DNA from: Desulfonauticus submarinus
Lineage (GTDB): Bacteria > Desulfobacterota > Desulfovibrionia > Desulfovibrionales > Desulfonatronovibrionaceae
Direction of reading: 5' to 3'
Assembly: GCF_900104045.1 (NCBI RefSeq)
Contig: NZ_FNIN01000003.1
Coordinates: 124,001 to 188,000 of the forward strand
Length of the DNA stretch: 64,000 bases
A model generated the notes under the pieces. It did no database searches and was not told the origin of the DNA. It worked only from the letters and a program-made list of their open reading frames with translations. Made by a program: the position numbers and the translations under genes. Shown piece after piece: positions 36,293 to 45,446 of the stretch (position 1 is its first letter; every line of letters begins with the position of its first letter).

Positions 36293-36988
36293 TTATTCCC
36301 CCTTTTTTAAGGTTATTAGAAAATCTTTTAATTTTTGTAGATCTAAAATATGTACCATTTTATCTTCTTTTTTAATTATTCCTTCCACAAAATTACCTTC
36401 TGTATACAAACCTTTATCAAAATTCCATTCTATTGATTCACTATTAACTCTATACATAGATGCTATTAAATCACTTATAAAGCCAATTTTAATATCATTT
36501 AAATCACATATTAAAATAAATTTTCCTTTTTTACTTTGAGCGTTAAAAAGTCTGGACAAATCAATAACAGGAATTACTTTTCCTCTTAAATTAATAAGTC
36601 CTTTAAAAATTTCTCCTGAACCAGGAATTTTTACAGGTTTTATGTAACGAATAACTTCTTTCACAGATTCTACTGGTAAAGCAAACTCCTGTTTACCCAA
36701 TATAAACCCTACAAATTGAAGCTCTTGTCTTTGCTTTTTTTTATTATCTTGCGTTGCCCCAGACCTAGCAAGCTGTTTTCTTTTATCAAAAACTTTTTTT
36801 TCTTCCTTATGTACCCGACTAAAATTTGGCTGCTTAAAATCTCTATTATTCTTATCTGGATGAATCTGTTTTTTTTCTTCTTGGAGAAAAAATTTTTCTA
36901 AAAGTTCTTTTTCTTCTTTAGCCAACTCTAGATCTCTTTCTTGAGAAAAATCCTGTAAAGTAAAATATTCTTCTAAAACTTTACTCAT
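36293..36988 (-). CDS. CheW-like coupling protein with charged N-terminal extension
   Basis: CheW proteins link receptors to CheA. This 231-residue protein has a CheW domain from about residue 90 (QFVGFILGKQEFALPVESVKE) including FKGLINLRGKVIPVIDL. About 90 residues of Glu/Lys/Gln-rich, probably unstructured sequence precede it, which a plain CheW lacks. Its start overlaps the stop of the ParA-like gene (ATGA). In Vibrio, a ParA-like protein (ParC) and a CheW-like partner with an N-terminal extension (ParP) tether arrays at the pole. This gene order makes the same role plausible here. It could equally be the only CheW. Confidence 0.85.
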   Translation of the reverse strand: MSKVLEEYFTLQDFSQERDLELAKEEKELLEKFFLQEEKKQIHPDKNNRDFKQPNFSRVHKEEKKVFDKRKQLARSGATQDNKKKQRQELQFVGFILGKQEFALPVESVKEVIRYIKPVKIPGSGEIFKGLINLRGKVIPVIDLSRLFNAQSKKGKFILICDLNDIKIGFISDLIASMYRVNSESIEWNFDKGLYTEGNFVEGIIKKEDKMVHILDLQKLKDFLITLKKGE

Positions 36989-37746
36989 TGTCTTAAAATT
37001 TCTTTTGCAAGTTGCAAGTATTGAAAAGCCCCTCTACTTTTAGGAGCATATTCAAAAATAGTTTTACCCTCAGAACTAGCCTCTCTAAAATTTGTATCTA
37101 TAGAGATGACTGTACTAAATAGTTTATCGCCCAATTTCTTTCGAAGCAAATTAAACACCCTTCGCGAAGCCTTAGTTCGTATATCGTACATGGTAGCCAA
37201 AATCTTAAAATTTACATTTCTCTTCAAGGCTATTTTAAGCAACCTAAAGGTATCAAAAATTAACTTTAAACCATGTAAAGCCAAAAAATCTGTCTGAACA
37301 GGAACAATTACCAAGTCAGCCGCGGCCAAGGCATTTAAAAGAATAACTCCTGTATGGGGAGGACAATCTAAAACCACGAAATCATAGTCTTTGGCATATC
37401 TTAATAACCATTTTTTAAGCAACCAACCCCTTCCAGGAGACCCTTTTAAATTCCCTTCTACCTCTGCCAATTTAATATGTGCAGGAACAAAGTCAAAGCG
37501 GAGAGTTTCTTTTTTATAAATCAAACTATCTTGCTGTTTTTCTGAGTTAGGTAAAAAAATGTCTAAAGCAGATGTTTTATAAGTACCAGGGAAAAAACCT
37601 AAATGAACAGTACCACAAGCATGGGCATCTAAATCCAAAACAAGGACTTTTTTACCCAAAATACTTAGGCCACAGCCTAAACTCAAAGCTGTAGTAGTTT
37701 TTCCTACACCTCCCTTTTGATTAGCTATGGCCAAGACTTTAGGCAC
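36985..37746 (-). CDS. ParA-family ATPase of the chemosensory operon
   Basis: A 253-residue ParA/MinD-type ATPase with the deviant P-loop NQKGGVGKTTTALSLG at about residues 8-23. VLDCPPHTGVILLNALAAA (switch II) is at about residue 125. No ParB gene is adjacent, and it sits in a chemotaxis operon, so positioning of a protein assembly (ParC/PpfA type) is more likely than plasmid or chromosome partition. The start is GTG, overlapping the PilZ stop by one base (TAGTG). It is followed by the extended cheW-like gene (overlap of 4 bases). Confidence 0.85.
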   Translation of the reverse strand: MPKVLAIANQKGGVGKTTTALSLGCGLSILGKKVLVLDLDAHACGTVHLGFFPGTYKTSALDIFLPNSEKQQDSLIYKKETLRFDFVPAHIKLAEVEGNLKGSPGRGWLLKKWLLRYAKDYDFVVLDCPPHTGVILLNALAAADLVIVPVQTDFLALHGLKLIFDTFRLLKIALKRNVNFKILATMYDIRTKASRRVFNLLRKKLGDKLFSTVISIDTNFREASSEGKTIFEYAPKSRGAFQYLQLAKEILRQ

Positions 37747-38144
37747 TAGCCTTTACCCCTCTGTTCTTCCAAAAAATCTCTCAATGCCCTTAAATCATCT
37801 TCAAAAACATCAATAAATTTTACTCCTACCTCATAACCATCTATCTTTTTTTCTCCTATCCAAATCACTTCACCTAATGCTACTAACTCCTGTTCTGTTT
37901 CCACTTCAAATACTTTAAAAAAACTAGGATGAAATTTATTCAAGCTTGGTACTCTAATTTTTATTTGTAACTTGTCTCCCTTATCTAATTTACAAGGAAA
38001 TATTAATCTAACCCCACCTTTCCCAATGTCCAAAGAATGCACTTCATACCACTTTTGGTTACCCAAAGGATATCTTAATAAAGATACTTTTACTTTATAA
38101 TTTTTAGGTAGACGAAAATAACGTCTTCTATCTATTGCTTTCAT
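37746..38144 (-). CDS. PilZ domain protein (putative cyclic-di-GMP receptor)
   Basis: A 132-residue single-domain protein. RRRYFRLPKNYKV at about residues 5-17 matches the RxxxR half of the c-di-GMP binding motif. DIGKGGVRLIF at about residue 39 matches the D/NxSxxG half, with Gly in place of Ser. c-di-GMP binding is likely from the motif but not proven. Its ATG overlaps the CheR stop (ATGA), so it is translationally coupled to the methyltransferase. A PilZ protein in a chemotaxis operon suggests that c-di-GMP modulates array output or motor speed. Confidence 0.85.
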   Translation of the reverse strand: MKAIDRRRYFRLPKNYKVKVSLLRYPLGNQKWYEVHSLDIGKGGVRLIFPCKLDKGDKLQIKIRVPSLNKFHPSFFKVFEVETEQELVALGEVIWIGEKKIDGYEVGVKFIDVFEDDLRALRDFLEEQRGKG

Positions 38145-39019
38145 TCTTTTTTGTATACGATACTACCTGGATGATGTATTGGTTTAAAAGACCTAGAAAT
38201 ATTGTGCAATGATTCTGAATGTCCTAAAAATAAATATCCTCCTGTAACTAAATTATCATAAAAAGAAGATATAACATTTTTTTTCACTTCATCACTAAAA
38301 TAAATTATAACATTTCTACAAAATACAACTTGAGATTTTGGAATGCGTTTTATTTGAAATCTATCATTTAAATTAAGTTGAACAAAATCTACTAGTTTTG
38401 CGACCTTAGGAATAATTTGATATTTATCATTACCTATTTGCTTAAAATATCTTTGCAAAATTTTTGGAGGGGTAGTTCTGAGGGAATAAGGTGAATAAAT
38501 TCCCCGTTTAGCAGCTTTCAACACACTACTTGAGAGATCATTAGCTGTAATCTTTATTTTCCACAAATCAATCTCAGACTTAAGAACTTCATGCAGAATA
38601 ATAGAAAGAGTATAAGGTTCTTCGCCAGTAGAGCAGCCAGCGGACCAAATATGAATACTTTTATCATTTTGTTTCCGCTTAGTCTCTACAATCTCCTTTA
38701 AAATAATATCTTGAAACACTTTTAATTGAGGAGGATTTCTAAAAAAACTAGTTTCATTTGTTGTAATAACATCAAATAAACGATTTAATTCCTCTCGCCT
38801 CGAAGGATCATAGCGCAAAAAGTAATAATATTCTCCAAAAGTCTTTAAATTAAGGTCTCTTAGCCTATTAACCAATCTATTTTCTAGTAAATATTTCCTA
38901 TTATCTCCTATATATATTCCTGTTTGAGCATAAATAAAATCTCTTAATTTAGAAAATTCTTCATCGCTTATCTTTATATCTTTACGCAAAGTAACAGTTT
39001 TTGAAAAAAGAGAACTCAT
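38141..39019 (-). CDS. cheR: CheR chemotaxis receptor methyltransferase
   Basis: Adds methyl groups from SAM to glutamates of chemoreceptors during adaptation. The 292-residue protein has the N-terminal CheR helical domain and the SAM-binding motif IWSAGCSTGEEPYTL at about residue 119. VVFCRNVIIYFSD follows at about residue 230 and LFLGHSESLHNIS near the end. No C-terminal tetratricopeptide extension is present. GGAGAAAAATAAAG precedes the ATG. It pairs with cheB two genes upstream in the same operon. Confidence 0.96.
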   Translation of the reverse strand: MSSLFSKTVTLRKDIKISDEEFSKLRDFIYAQTGIYIGDNRKYLLENRLVNRLRDLNLKTFGEYYYFLRYDPSRREELNRLFDVITTNETSFFRNPPQLKVFQDIILKEIVETKRKQNDKSIHIWSAGCSTGEEPYTLSIILHEVLKSEIDLWKIKITANDLSSSVLKAAKRGIYSPYSLRTTPPKILQRYFKQIGNDKYQIIPKVAKLVDFVQLNLNDRFQIKRIPKSQVVFCRNVIIYFSDEVKKNVISSFYDNLVTGGYLFLGHSESLHNISRSFKPIHHPGSIVYKKE

Positions 39020-39021
39020 CT

Positions 39022-40968
39022 TTATTTTTCTCCATCCCTTTGATATTTATCTAAAGCATTTTCCACTGCATCTTGAATTTCATAATCATCTATTTCTAAC
39101 ATATCTAAAAGTGATAAAAAAGCCTTTTCTGTGCGAAGCTCTCCCAATGCCTCTATGGCTTTTAACACTACAATTTTATTAGGATAATTCAAAAAAGAAA
39201 TAATCTTATTTGTAATCTCTTCATTAATTTCTCCTTTTTCAATTAAAGCCTCTAAAGCCCGTATCTTTACCCAATCGTCTACATCATCTAAAGCCTCTAC
39301 AAGATAAGACACAACATCCTTATGGTCACATTTACTCATAAGCTCTACTAAAGTTAGCCTTACTTCATTAGACTCATCTTTAAGCTTACTGCCTACTAAA
39401 TCTAAAACTTCTTGAGACTTTTTACATAACTTAGCTAAAGATTCTAAAGCTACTTTTCTAATATCTACTACTTCATCCTCTAAAGCCTCTTTTACAAGAT
39501 CAATATATTCTTCTGCCCTTAACTCTCCAAAAGCATATATTGCCATAAGTCGATGTAATGGGTCATTATCTTTAAAAAAGTTTTTAAACCCTTTTAAAAC
39601 CTTATCTCCACCTATTTGAATCAAACTATCTAAAGCAGTATCTTTTACATCGTCCCAAGGATGATCTAAAAATTTAAATAATAATTCTACAAATTCCTCT
39701 CTCTTAAGCTTTCCAAAATATCTAAGAGCAGCCTTTAAAACATCGCCATCTTGATGTTTATCCAGTACCTCTAGAAACAACTCCTTGGTTTGAGGAAGGC
39801 AAATAAATTCTAAAGCCAATGCAATTTCTCTTTGAATATCTCTATCTTTTTTCCAAAAAACTTCTCTTAATTTTTCTTCTGCTACTGCTCCTCCTATTTG
39901 CTTTAACACCCTAATAGCAATTAAGTTTCTAGATGGAGAATCATCAAAAAGTGCTTCAAAAAGAGAAGAATTTGGACCAATTTCAGTTAAAGATTCTACT
40001 AACAAATCAACTACATCTTCCTTATGCACAGTATCTACTAAATGTTCTACATTTATTTGCTCAGCCAAATCCAAAAGTTTTTTAGTAGCCCGCTCATCTC
40101 CGATTTTTGCCAAACCAATAATAGCAACTTTTCTTGTATCTTCTTCCTCATCTTCTAAAGTTTCTAACAAGTAACTTAAATAAGACTGCCTGTTCTTCTC
40201 TAAAAAGAGTTGAAACGAGGTCTTACCCAACAATTTATAAAGAGCTTTAAATATTTTTGATTTTAAAGCCTGAGGGACATGTTCTAATTTTTTAGCTAAA
40301 AGAGGAACAGCCTTAGTAAATCCAAGTTCTCCTATTCCTTCCACAATCATAGAAGCCACAAGCTCAGAAGAAGAATCTAATCTCTCTACAAGAATATGAA
40401 TACTATCCTCATCTCTAATTTTCACCAAGGCTTCAATAACTGCAAATTGGACCCATTCCTCATCATCCAAGGCTTTTGCCAAACATTCTACTGCCTCTTT
40501 ATGCCCAATTAATCCTAAACTAACCGCAGCCTGGTATCTTACATTTGGATCTTTATCAGTAAGCAAAGAATTACATAAAGGGGTGATTGCTTTATATGAA
40601 TCAGACCATCCCAAAATATCTGCCACAAAAATTCTAATATCTCTATCCTCATCTTCCAAATAGGGTATTAGAAGCTCTATGCCATCCTTCCCTGTCTCTC
40701 TTAGAATATCCATTGCTTGATTTCGCAAAGCAGCATCATCATCTTTTAAAAGCTCAATTAATGCACCTACAACTTCTTTTCCTCCTATTTTTCTTAACGC
40801 CAAGTCAGCTGCCTCTTGGACCCCTACATTTTCACTTCTAAGCAAAGGGACCAAAAAGGGAACAGCTTCTCTTAAATTCATCTCCCTAGCTTCAAATGCA
40901 CCTTCTCTTTGTTCCTCAGGATTTGGACTTTTTAATAATTCAAGCACTTTTTCCTTTGTGTAATCCAT
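39022..40968 (-). CDS. HEAT-repeat scaffold protein of the chemosensory operon
   Basis: A 648-residue alpha-helical protein made almost wholly of HEAT-type repeats of about 30 residues, recognisable by A-D-L-G-x-I/L-G-D pairs such as AVSLGLIGHKEAVECL and RVKIRALEAL-like units. No catalytic motif, signal or membrane segment is seen, so it is probably a protein-binding scaffold. I set the start at the ATG at 40968 because AAGGA precedes it by about 9 bases. A longer frame to 41004 would begin inside cheB. It lies 19 bases after cheB and 2 bases before cheR. Its partners are unknown, but the position suggests action on adaptation enzymes. Confidence 0.85.
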   Translation of the reverse strand: MDYTKEKVLELLKSPNPEEQREGAFEAREMNLREAVPFLVPLLRSENVGVQEAADLALRKIGGKEVVGALIELLKDDDAALRNQAMDILRETGKDGIELLIPYLEDEDRDIRIFVADILGWSDSYKAITPLCNSLLTDKDPNVRYQAAVSLGLIGHKEAVECLAKALDDEEWVQFAVIEALVKIRDEDSIHILVERLDSSSELVASMIVEGIGELGFTKAVPLLAKKLEHVPQALKSKIFKALYKLLGKTSFQLFLEKNRQSYLSYLLETLEDEEEDTRKVAIIGLAKIGDERATKKLLDLAEQINVEHLVDTVHKEDVVDLLVESLTEIGPNSSLFEALFDDSPSRNLIAIRVLKQIGGAVAEEKLREVFWKKDRDIQREIALALEFICLPQTKELFLEVLDKHQDGDVLKAALRYFGKLKREEFVELLFKFLDHPWDDVKDTALDSLIQIGGDKVLKGFKNFFKDNDPLHRLMAIYAFGELRAEEYIDLVKEALEDEVVDIRKVALESLAKLCKKSQEVLDLVGSKLKDESNEVRLTLVELMSKCDHKDVVSYLVEALDDVDDWVKIRALEALIEKGEINEEITNKIISFLNYPNKIVVLKAIEALGELRTEKAFLSLLDMLEIDDYEIQDAVENALDKYQRDGEK

Positions 40969-40987
40969 ATTCTCCATCCTTAAAGAG

Positions 40988-42085
40988 TTATTTGGGATTA
41001 TCATTGTGAAACATATAGTGATAAATCAAATCAGGCATATCCTCAGGTGCACATACATTATCTGCAATATTTTCTTCTATTACCGCTCTAGGCATACCAT
41101 ACACAACACAACTCTCTTCACTTTGAGCCAAAATACGCCCATCTTTTCTTTTCAACTCTTTAGCTCCTCTTAATCCATCACTTCCCATGCCTGTTAAAAT
41201 TATACCAATACCTCTTCTTCCAACAGCCCTAGCTACAGATGAAAACAAAACATCTACAGAAGGTTTATATAAGGCATCTCTAGGAAACTCACTAATTCCA
41301 ACTTCTATATGGGTTATCTTTTGAATAATTTTTAAATGTCTTCCTCCTGGTGCTACTAAAGCCAATCCTGGCTTTAATGTATCTCCATCTTCTGCTTCCT
41401 TAACATCTAAGGAAGAAGTAGCATTTAGTCTTTTAGCAAAAGGGCCAGTAAAAGCAGGAGGCATATGCTGACCAATAACAATTGCAGCAGGAAAATCCTT
41501 AGGAAGAAGATTCAAAATCTTTTGCACAACGGGTGGTCCTCCTGTAGAAACTCCTATGGCCACTATATCTCGAATTTGCTTCTGTCCTTTATAAGATAAA
41601 ACTTTTTGTTCTGTTTTTGCAAGTAATTTAATATCTTTTTTAACAGATTCAGGTGTTTGTCTCTCTTTTTTTATGTAAATTGCTTTATTTTTGGCTAAAC
41701 TTTTAACTTTAGCAATTAACTCTTGTTCTATTTTTACAATTTCTAAACTAACTTTAGATAATTGTTTAGGAATAAAGTCAGCAGCACCCAGATCTAAAGC
41801 CTTTAACGTAGCTTCTGCACCTTCGGTAGTAAGAGAACTAACCATAATAACAGGGCGGGGATAATTCCTCATGATTTCTTTAAGAGCTGTTAACCCATCC
41901 ATTACAGGCATTTCTATATCCAATGTTACAACATCAGGATCTAACGCCTTAATAAGCTCAAGACATTCTTCTCCATTTTTTGCCGTCCCCACAACATCTA
42001 TATCAATATCTTTTTTCAACATTGTGCTTATTGCTCTCCGCATAAAAGCGGAGTCATCCACTACCAATACCTTAATTTTATCCAT
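40988..42085 (-). CDS. cheB: CheB receptor methylesterase response regulator
   Basis: Removes receptor methyl groups when phosphorylated by CheA, giving adaptation. The receiver has VLVVDDSAFMRR at the start and the phospho-acceptor Asp in VTLDIEMPVMDG (about residue 57). The esterase domain has its Ser in GVSTGGPP (about residue 175), His in IGQHMPP (about residue 202), and Asp in GMGSDG (about residue 300). I start at the ATG at 42085 (365 residues), with AGGG 9 bases before. The in-frame GTG at 42094 overlaps that site. It follows the HD-GYP gene directly. Confidence 0.95.
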   Translation of the reverse strand: MDKIKVLVVDDSAFMRRAISTMLKKDIDIDVVGTAKNGEECLELIKALDPDVVTLDIEMPVMDGLTALKEIMRNYPRPVIMVSSLTTEGAEATLKALDLGAADFIPKQLSKVSLEIVKIEQELIAKVKSLAKNKAIYIKKERQTPESVKKDIKLLAKTEQKVLSYKGQKQIRDIVAIGVSTGGPPVVQKILNLLPKDFPAAIVIGQHMPPAFTGPFAKRLNATSSLDVKEAEDGDTLKPGLALVAPGGRHLKIIQKITHIEVGISEFPRDALYKPSVDVLFSSVARAVGRRGIGIILTGMGSDGLRGAKELKRKDGRILAQSEESCVVYGMPRAVIEENIADNVCAPEDMPDLIYHYMFHNDNPK

Positions 42086-42095
42086 AACCAACACC

Positions 42096-43586
42096 CTAGT
42101 TTAAAAGCCTAAAAACACCTTTAAATTCTGAAACATTTTTAAGTTTTTCTATACCCCTATCTTTTACCAAAAAAAACCATTTATGAACTAAATCTTCATC
42201 CCATTGAGTTCCAGCTCCTTCAAACATTATTTTCTCTACTTTCTCCAAAGGCAAAGCATTACGATAAGACCTATTGGAAGTCATTGCTTCAAAAGCATCT
42301 ACAACCGAAAGTATCTTGACTAATAAAGGAATTTGTTCACCTGTAAGACCCTCTGGGTAACCTTTTCCATCTATTCTTTCATGATGGTGATAAACTAAAG
42401 GCAATATCTCTTTTAAAAATTCAACTTTGTCTAAAATCTCCTTTCCTATTACAGGATGTTGCTTCATTATTTCGTATTCTTTATCAGTTAATTTTCCAGG
42501 CTTGTTTAAAATTTTATCAGGAATACCTATTTTACCAATATCATGGAGCATACCCCCTACATATAAAAGCTCAAGTTCTTTATCTCCTAAGCCTATAAAT
42601 TTACCCAAATTAAATGCATATCTAGCCACATTTTCAGAATGACCCTTAGTATAATAGTCCCTAGCTTCTACTGCCTTAGCATAAGAGCTAATGATTTCTA
42701 AGTTTAAACTCCTAAGACGCTCAAAAAATCTGGCATTTTGTAAACTGCTAGCAGCATGCATACAAAAAATATTAATTAATTGTTTATTTTTGAGTAAAGA
42801 AGATATCTTTTCTTTATTCTCCTTTAATAACAACAATGCACCAATCTTTTCATTTTGCACTGTTAAAGGAATAATTAACAAAGAAAACGTCTTTTTTATA
42901 TCTTTAAATGTATAACTATCATTAAAAAATGTACTATTTTCTTCTAAAACTGTAATCATTTTTTTACTTAATGGAAAAATAAATTGATAATTTTCTCTTA
43001 AAAATTTTCCTCTTATTACTTTTTGTTCTAATTTACCACTCCTAGAACTATAAAATGAAATTATTAAACTATCGGGATTAAAATTCCTTTGGAGATGATA
43101 AATAAATTCATATAAAATACCCTTAAAGTCTTTTATTCTATTTAAAGCACTACTAAGATTCAAAATTCTAACAACATTGCTTAACCTCTGTCTCTCTAAT
43201 CTTCTCCTTCTTTCTTGTAAGACCTTTCTTACCTTAACAATTAAATGAGAAATATTAAAAGGCTTGGGTAAATAGTCAGCCGCTCCCAAACGAATACATT
43301 CCACTGCTACTTCTATAGTGCCAAATCCTGTCATAATTAGAAAATCAGCATCTAATTCTTCCTTTTTAGCCTGCTTTAAAAGTTCGATTCCATTCAAATT
43401 AGGCATTTTAAGATCGCTAACAACTAAATCTATATCCTTCTGTTCTCGCAAAATTTGAAGGGCTTTTTCTCCATCTTCAGCAGTAAAAACTTTATATCCC
43501 TCATCAAGCAAAGCATCTTCACAAATAAGCCTTAAGCTCTCTTCATCATCAACCACTAAAATCTTTTCCTGCTCTTTATCTTCCAT
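42096..43586 (-). CDS. Response regulator with HD-GYP cyclic-di-GMP phosphodiesterase domain
   Basis: First gene of the chemosensory operon. The 496-residue protein has an N-terminal receiver (VVDDEESLRLICEDALLDEG, Asp in VVSDLKMPN at about residue 57). A middle region (about 140-300) looks like GAF, and the C-terminal HD-GYP domain has GGMLHDIGKIGIP (about residue 343) and HHHERIDGKGYP (about residue 395). HD-GYP domains degrade c-di-GMP. Phosphorylation by a kinase, possibly CheA, may control it, but this is inference. CACAAGAGG precedes the ATG. Only 48 bases separate it from the divergent tRNA-Pro gene. Confidence 0.93.
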   Translation of the reverse strand: MEDKEQEKILVVDDEESLRLICEDALLDEGYKVFTAEDGEKALQILREQKDIDLVVSDLKMPNLNGIELLKQAKKEELDADFLIMTGFGTIEVAVECIRLGAADYLPKPFNISHLIVKVRKVLQERRRRLERQRLSNVVRILNLSSALNRIKDFKGILYEFIYHLQRNFNPDSLIISFYSSRSGKLEQKVIRGKFLRENYQFIFPLSKKMITVLEENSTFFNDSYTFKDIKKTFSLLIIPLTVQNEKIGALLLLKENKEKISSLLKNKQLINIFCMHAASSLQNARFFERLRSLNLEIISSYAKAVEARDYYTKGHSENVARYAFNLGKFIGLGDKELELLYVGGMLHDIGKIGIPDKILNKPGKLTDKEYEIMKQHPVIGKEILDKVEFLKEILPLVYHHHERIDGKGYPEGLTGEQIPLLVKILSVVDAFEAMTSNRSYRNALPLEKVEKIMFEGAGTQWDEDLVHKWFFLVKDRGIEKLKNVSEFKGVFRLLN

Positions 43587-43597
43587 CTTTTTGCCTC

Positions 43598-43626
43598 TTG
43601 TGTTTTTTACCTCTGTAAGCTACAAT
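43598..43626 (+). promoter_or_regulatory. Promoter for tRNA-Pro
   Basis: TTGTGT (43598-43603), 17 bases, then TACAAT (43621-43626, 5 of 6). The tRNA starts 9 bases later, so the RNA start is only about 2 bases before it. The site overlaps the leader of the divergent HD-GYP gene. Confidence 0.5.
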
Positions 43627-43634
43627 TATTTCTT

Positions 43635-43712
43635 CGGGATGTGGCTCAGTCTGGCTAGAGCGCAGCGTTCGGGACGCTGAGGCCCGGGGTTCGAATCCCC
43701 GCATCCCGACCA
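43635..43712 (+). tRNA. tRNA-Pro (anticodon CGG), CCA encoded
   Basis: The cloverleaf begins CGGGATGTGGCTCAG and ends ATCCCGACCA. The anticodon stem CAGCG/CGCTG encloses loop TTCGGGA, so the anticodon is CGG. The T-arm holds GTTCGAATC. It is the only plus-strand gene between two long leftward transcription units (chemotaxis and UDP-glucose dehydrogenase). Confidence 0.96.
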
Positions 43713-43716
43713 TTTT

Positions 43717-45063
43717 TTACATTTTTTTGCCGTACATACGCCTTCCTATGCTAAAGTAGGCAAACCCCATCTCCCCCATAAACCGAGGAGAATAAAGATT
43801 TCTTCCATCAAACACAATTGGAGCCTTTAAACTCTTTTTTAATTTATCAAAATCAGGGTTTCTAAATTGATTCCACTCTGTAACCACTGCTAAAGCATCA
43901 GCTTGTTCTAAAGCATCGTATTGTTCATCTACGATTTCTACCAATGAATTATCCTTTAAAACATCTCTGGCTTTATCTCTTGCCACTGGATCAAAAGCCT
44001 TTATTTTCATTCCTAAAGCAGTTAACCTTTCTATTAAAACTAAAGCTGGTGCCTCTCTCATATCATCTGTATTGGGCTTAAAAGCAAGCCCCCATAAGGC
44101 TAAAACTCTATCTTTTACTCCACCTTGGGGTTCAAAATAATTAATAATTTTTAAAGGTAAAACCTCTTTTTGAAGATCATTTACTCTATCCACTGCTTGA
44201 AGTAATAACGGGTCATATCCATATTCTAAGGCAGTTGAAATAAGAGCTTTAACGTCTTTTGGGAAACAAGAACCTCCATACCCCACTCCTGGATAAATAA
44301 AATGATAGCCAATTCTATGATCAGAACCAATTCCCAACCGAACATCTCCCACATCTGCCCCTACTCTCTCACAAATATTGGCAATTTCATTTATAAATGA
44401 AATTTTTGTGGCCAGCATACAATTGGCTGCATATTTTGTCATCTCTGCACTTCTTACAGACATAATAATTAATTTTTCCCTGCTTCTCGCAAAAGGCGCA
44501 TACAGAGTTTTTAGGAGTTCAGCTGTTCTAACGTTGTCAGTTCCCACTATCACCCTATCTGGTTTCATAAAATCATTTACTGCATCTCCTTCTTTTAAAA
44601 ATTCAGGGTTAGAAACTACATCAAACTCTATGCTCACTCCTCTCTTTTTCTGCTCTTCTAAAATCAAACTCTTTACTTTGTCAGCCGTACCTACAGGTAC
44701 TGTTGATTTATCCACCACAATTTTATAGTCTTGCATAAGCTTGCCGATATCTCTTGCAACTTGATAAACATAAGATAGATCTGCACTACCATCTTTCTTT
44801 GGTGGAGTTCCTACACAAATAAAAACAAATAAACTTTCTGCTAAGCCTTCCTCTAAATTGGTGGTAAAAATTAATCTTCCCTCTGCATAATTTCTTTTTA
44901 CTAACTCTTCTAAACCAGGTTCATAAATATGGACTTCTCCTTGTTTTAATTTTTCTACCACCTGAGGATTTATATCCACACAAACTACTTTATTCCCCAT
45001 TTCTGCAAAACAAGCCGCGCTTACAAGACCTACATAACCTGTACCAACAATACATACATTCAT
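43717..45063 (-). CDS. ugd: UDP-glucose 6-dehydrogenase (UDP-glucose/GDP-mannose dehydrogenase family)
   Basis: Makes UDP-glucuronate by two NAD-dependent oxidations of UDP-glucose, for polysaccharide or lipid A decoration. The 448-residue protein has a Rossmann start [17 protein letters not shown]. The catalytic cysteine is in [13 protein letters not shown] at about residue 260. GGIIF-like and [12 protein letters not shown] segments are also visible. I start at the ATG at 45063 with AAGGAGAGG 7 bases before, not at the in-frame TTG two codons upstream. The 377-base gap upstream may hold its promoter. Confidence 0.93.
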   Translation of the reverse strand: MNVCIVGTGYVGLVSAACFAEMGNKVVCVDINPQVVEKLKQGEVHIYEPGLEELVKRNYAEGRLIFTTNLEEGLAESLFVFICVGTPPKKDGSADLSYVYQVARDIGKLMQDYKIVVDKSTVPVGTADKVKSLILEEQKKRGVSIEFDVVSNPEFLKEGDAVNDFMKPDRVIVGTDNVRTAELLKTLYAPFARSREKLIIMSVRSAEMTKYAANCMLATKISFINEIANICERVGADVGDVRLGIGSDHRIGYHFIYPGVGYGGSCFPKDVKALISTALEYGYDPLLLQAVDRVNDLQKEVLPLKIINYFEPQGGVKDRVLALWGLAFKPNTDDMREAPALVLIERLTALGMKIKAFDPVARDKARDVLKDNSLVEIVDEQYDALEQADALAVVTEWNQFRNPDFDKLKKSLKAPIVFDGRNLYSPRFMGEMGFAYFSIGRRMYGKKM

Positions 45064-45446
45064 GAGCAATCCTCTCCTTTATATCAAAAATTACAATTTT
45101 TTGCTTTTAACAAAGCCTATCCTCATAGGTCAACCCAAAAGCCTTATCTACTATCCTATAAATATAATATTCTTCATTAAAAAAATCATTTTTGAATATT
45201 GAAATAAACTTAAAAACTACTTATCCTATAAGATAAAATTTTACTCATTAAGTATCTTTACAGATAAAAAATTGAAAACTAGTTTAAAAATAAAATCAAT
45301 ATTACTTTTACTTTTAAAGATATTAAAAAATTATTTCAAGATTAAAAAACTTTTCCTATTATGATAAATTGATTATATTGCTTTTTCTGCTTCACTTTAT
45401 AAAATAAATTTTTGTCTCTCATTTATCTTGATTTTTAATACATTAT
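45064..45446. other. AT-rich divergent gap between ugd and the PAP2 gene
   Basis: No gene or RNA is recognisable in these roughly 380 bases. The 10-mer TATCCTATAA occurs twice, 70 bases apart (45152-45161 and 45222-45231). The second copy sits within TTATC-CTATAA-GATAA, a small inverted repeat. It separates two genes read in opposite directions and must contain both promoters, but I cannot name a convincing -35/-10 pair for either. Confidence 0.4.

Noticed and set aside
40969-41004. Longer HEAT protein frame with 12 more residues
   Set aside because: It would begin inside cheB, and the ribosome site AAGGA fits the ATG at 40968 better.
44378-44728. 116-codon plus-strand frame inside ugd
   Set aside because: It lies fully antisense to the conserved UDP-glucose dehydrogenase, has no ribosome site, and its product resembles nothing known.
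45064-45069. TTG start for UDP-glucose dehydrogenase
   Set aside because: The ATG two codons later has an AAGGAGAGG site at normal spacing and starts the Rossmann strand directly.
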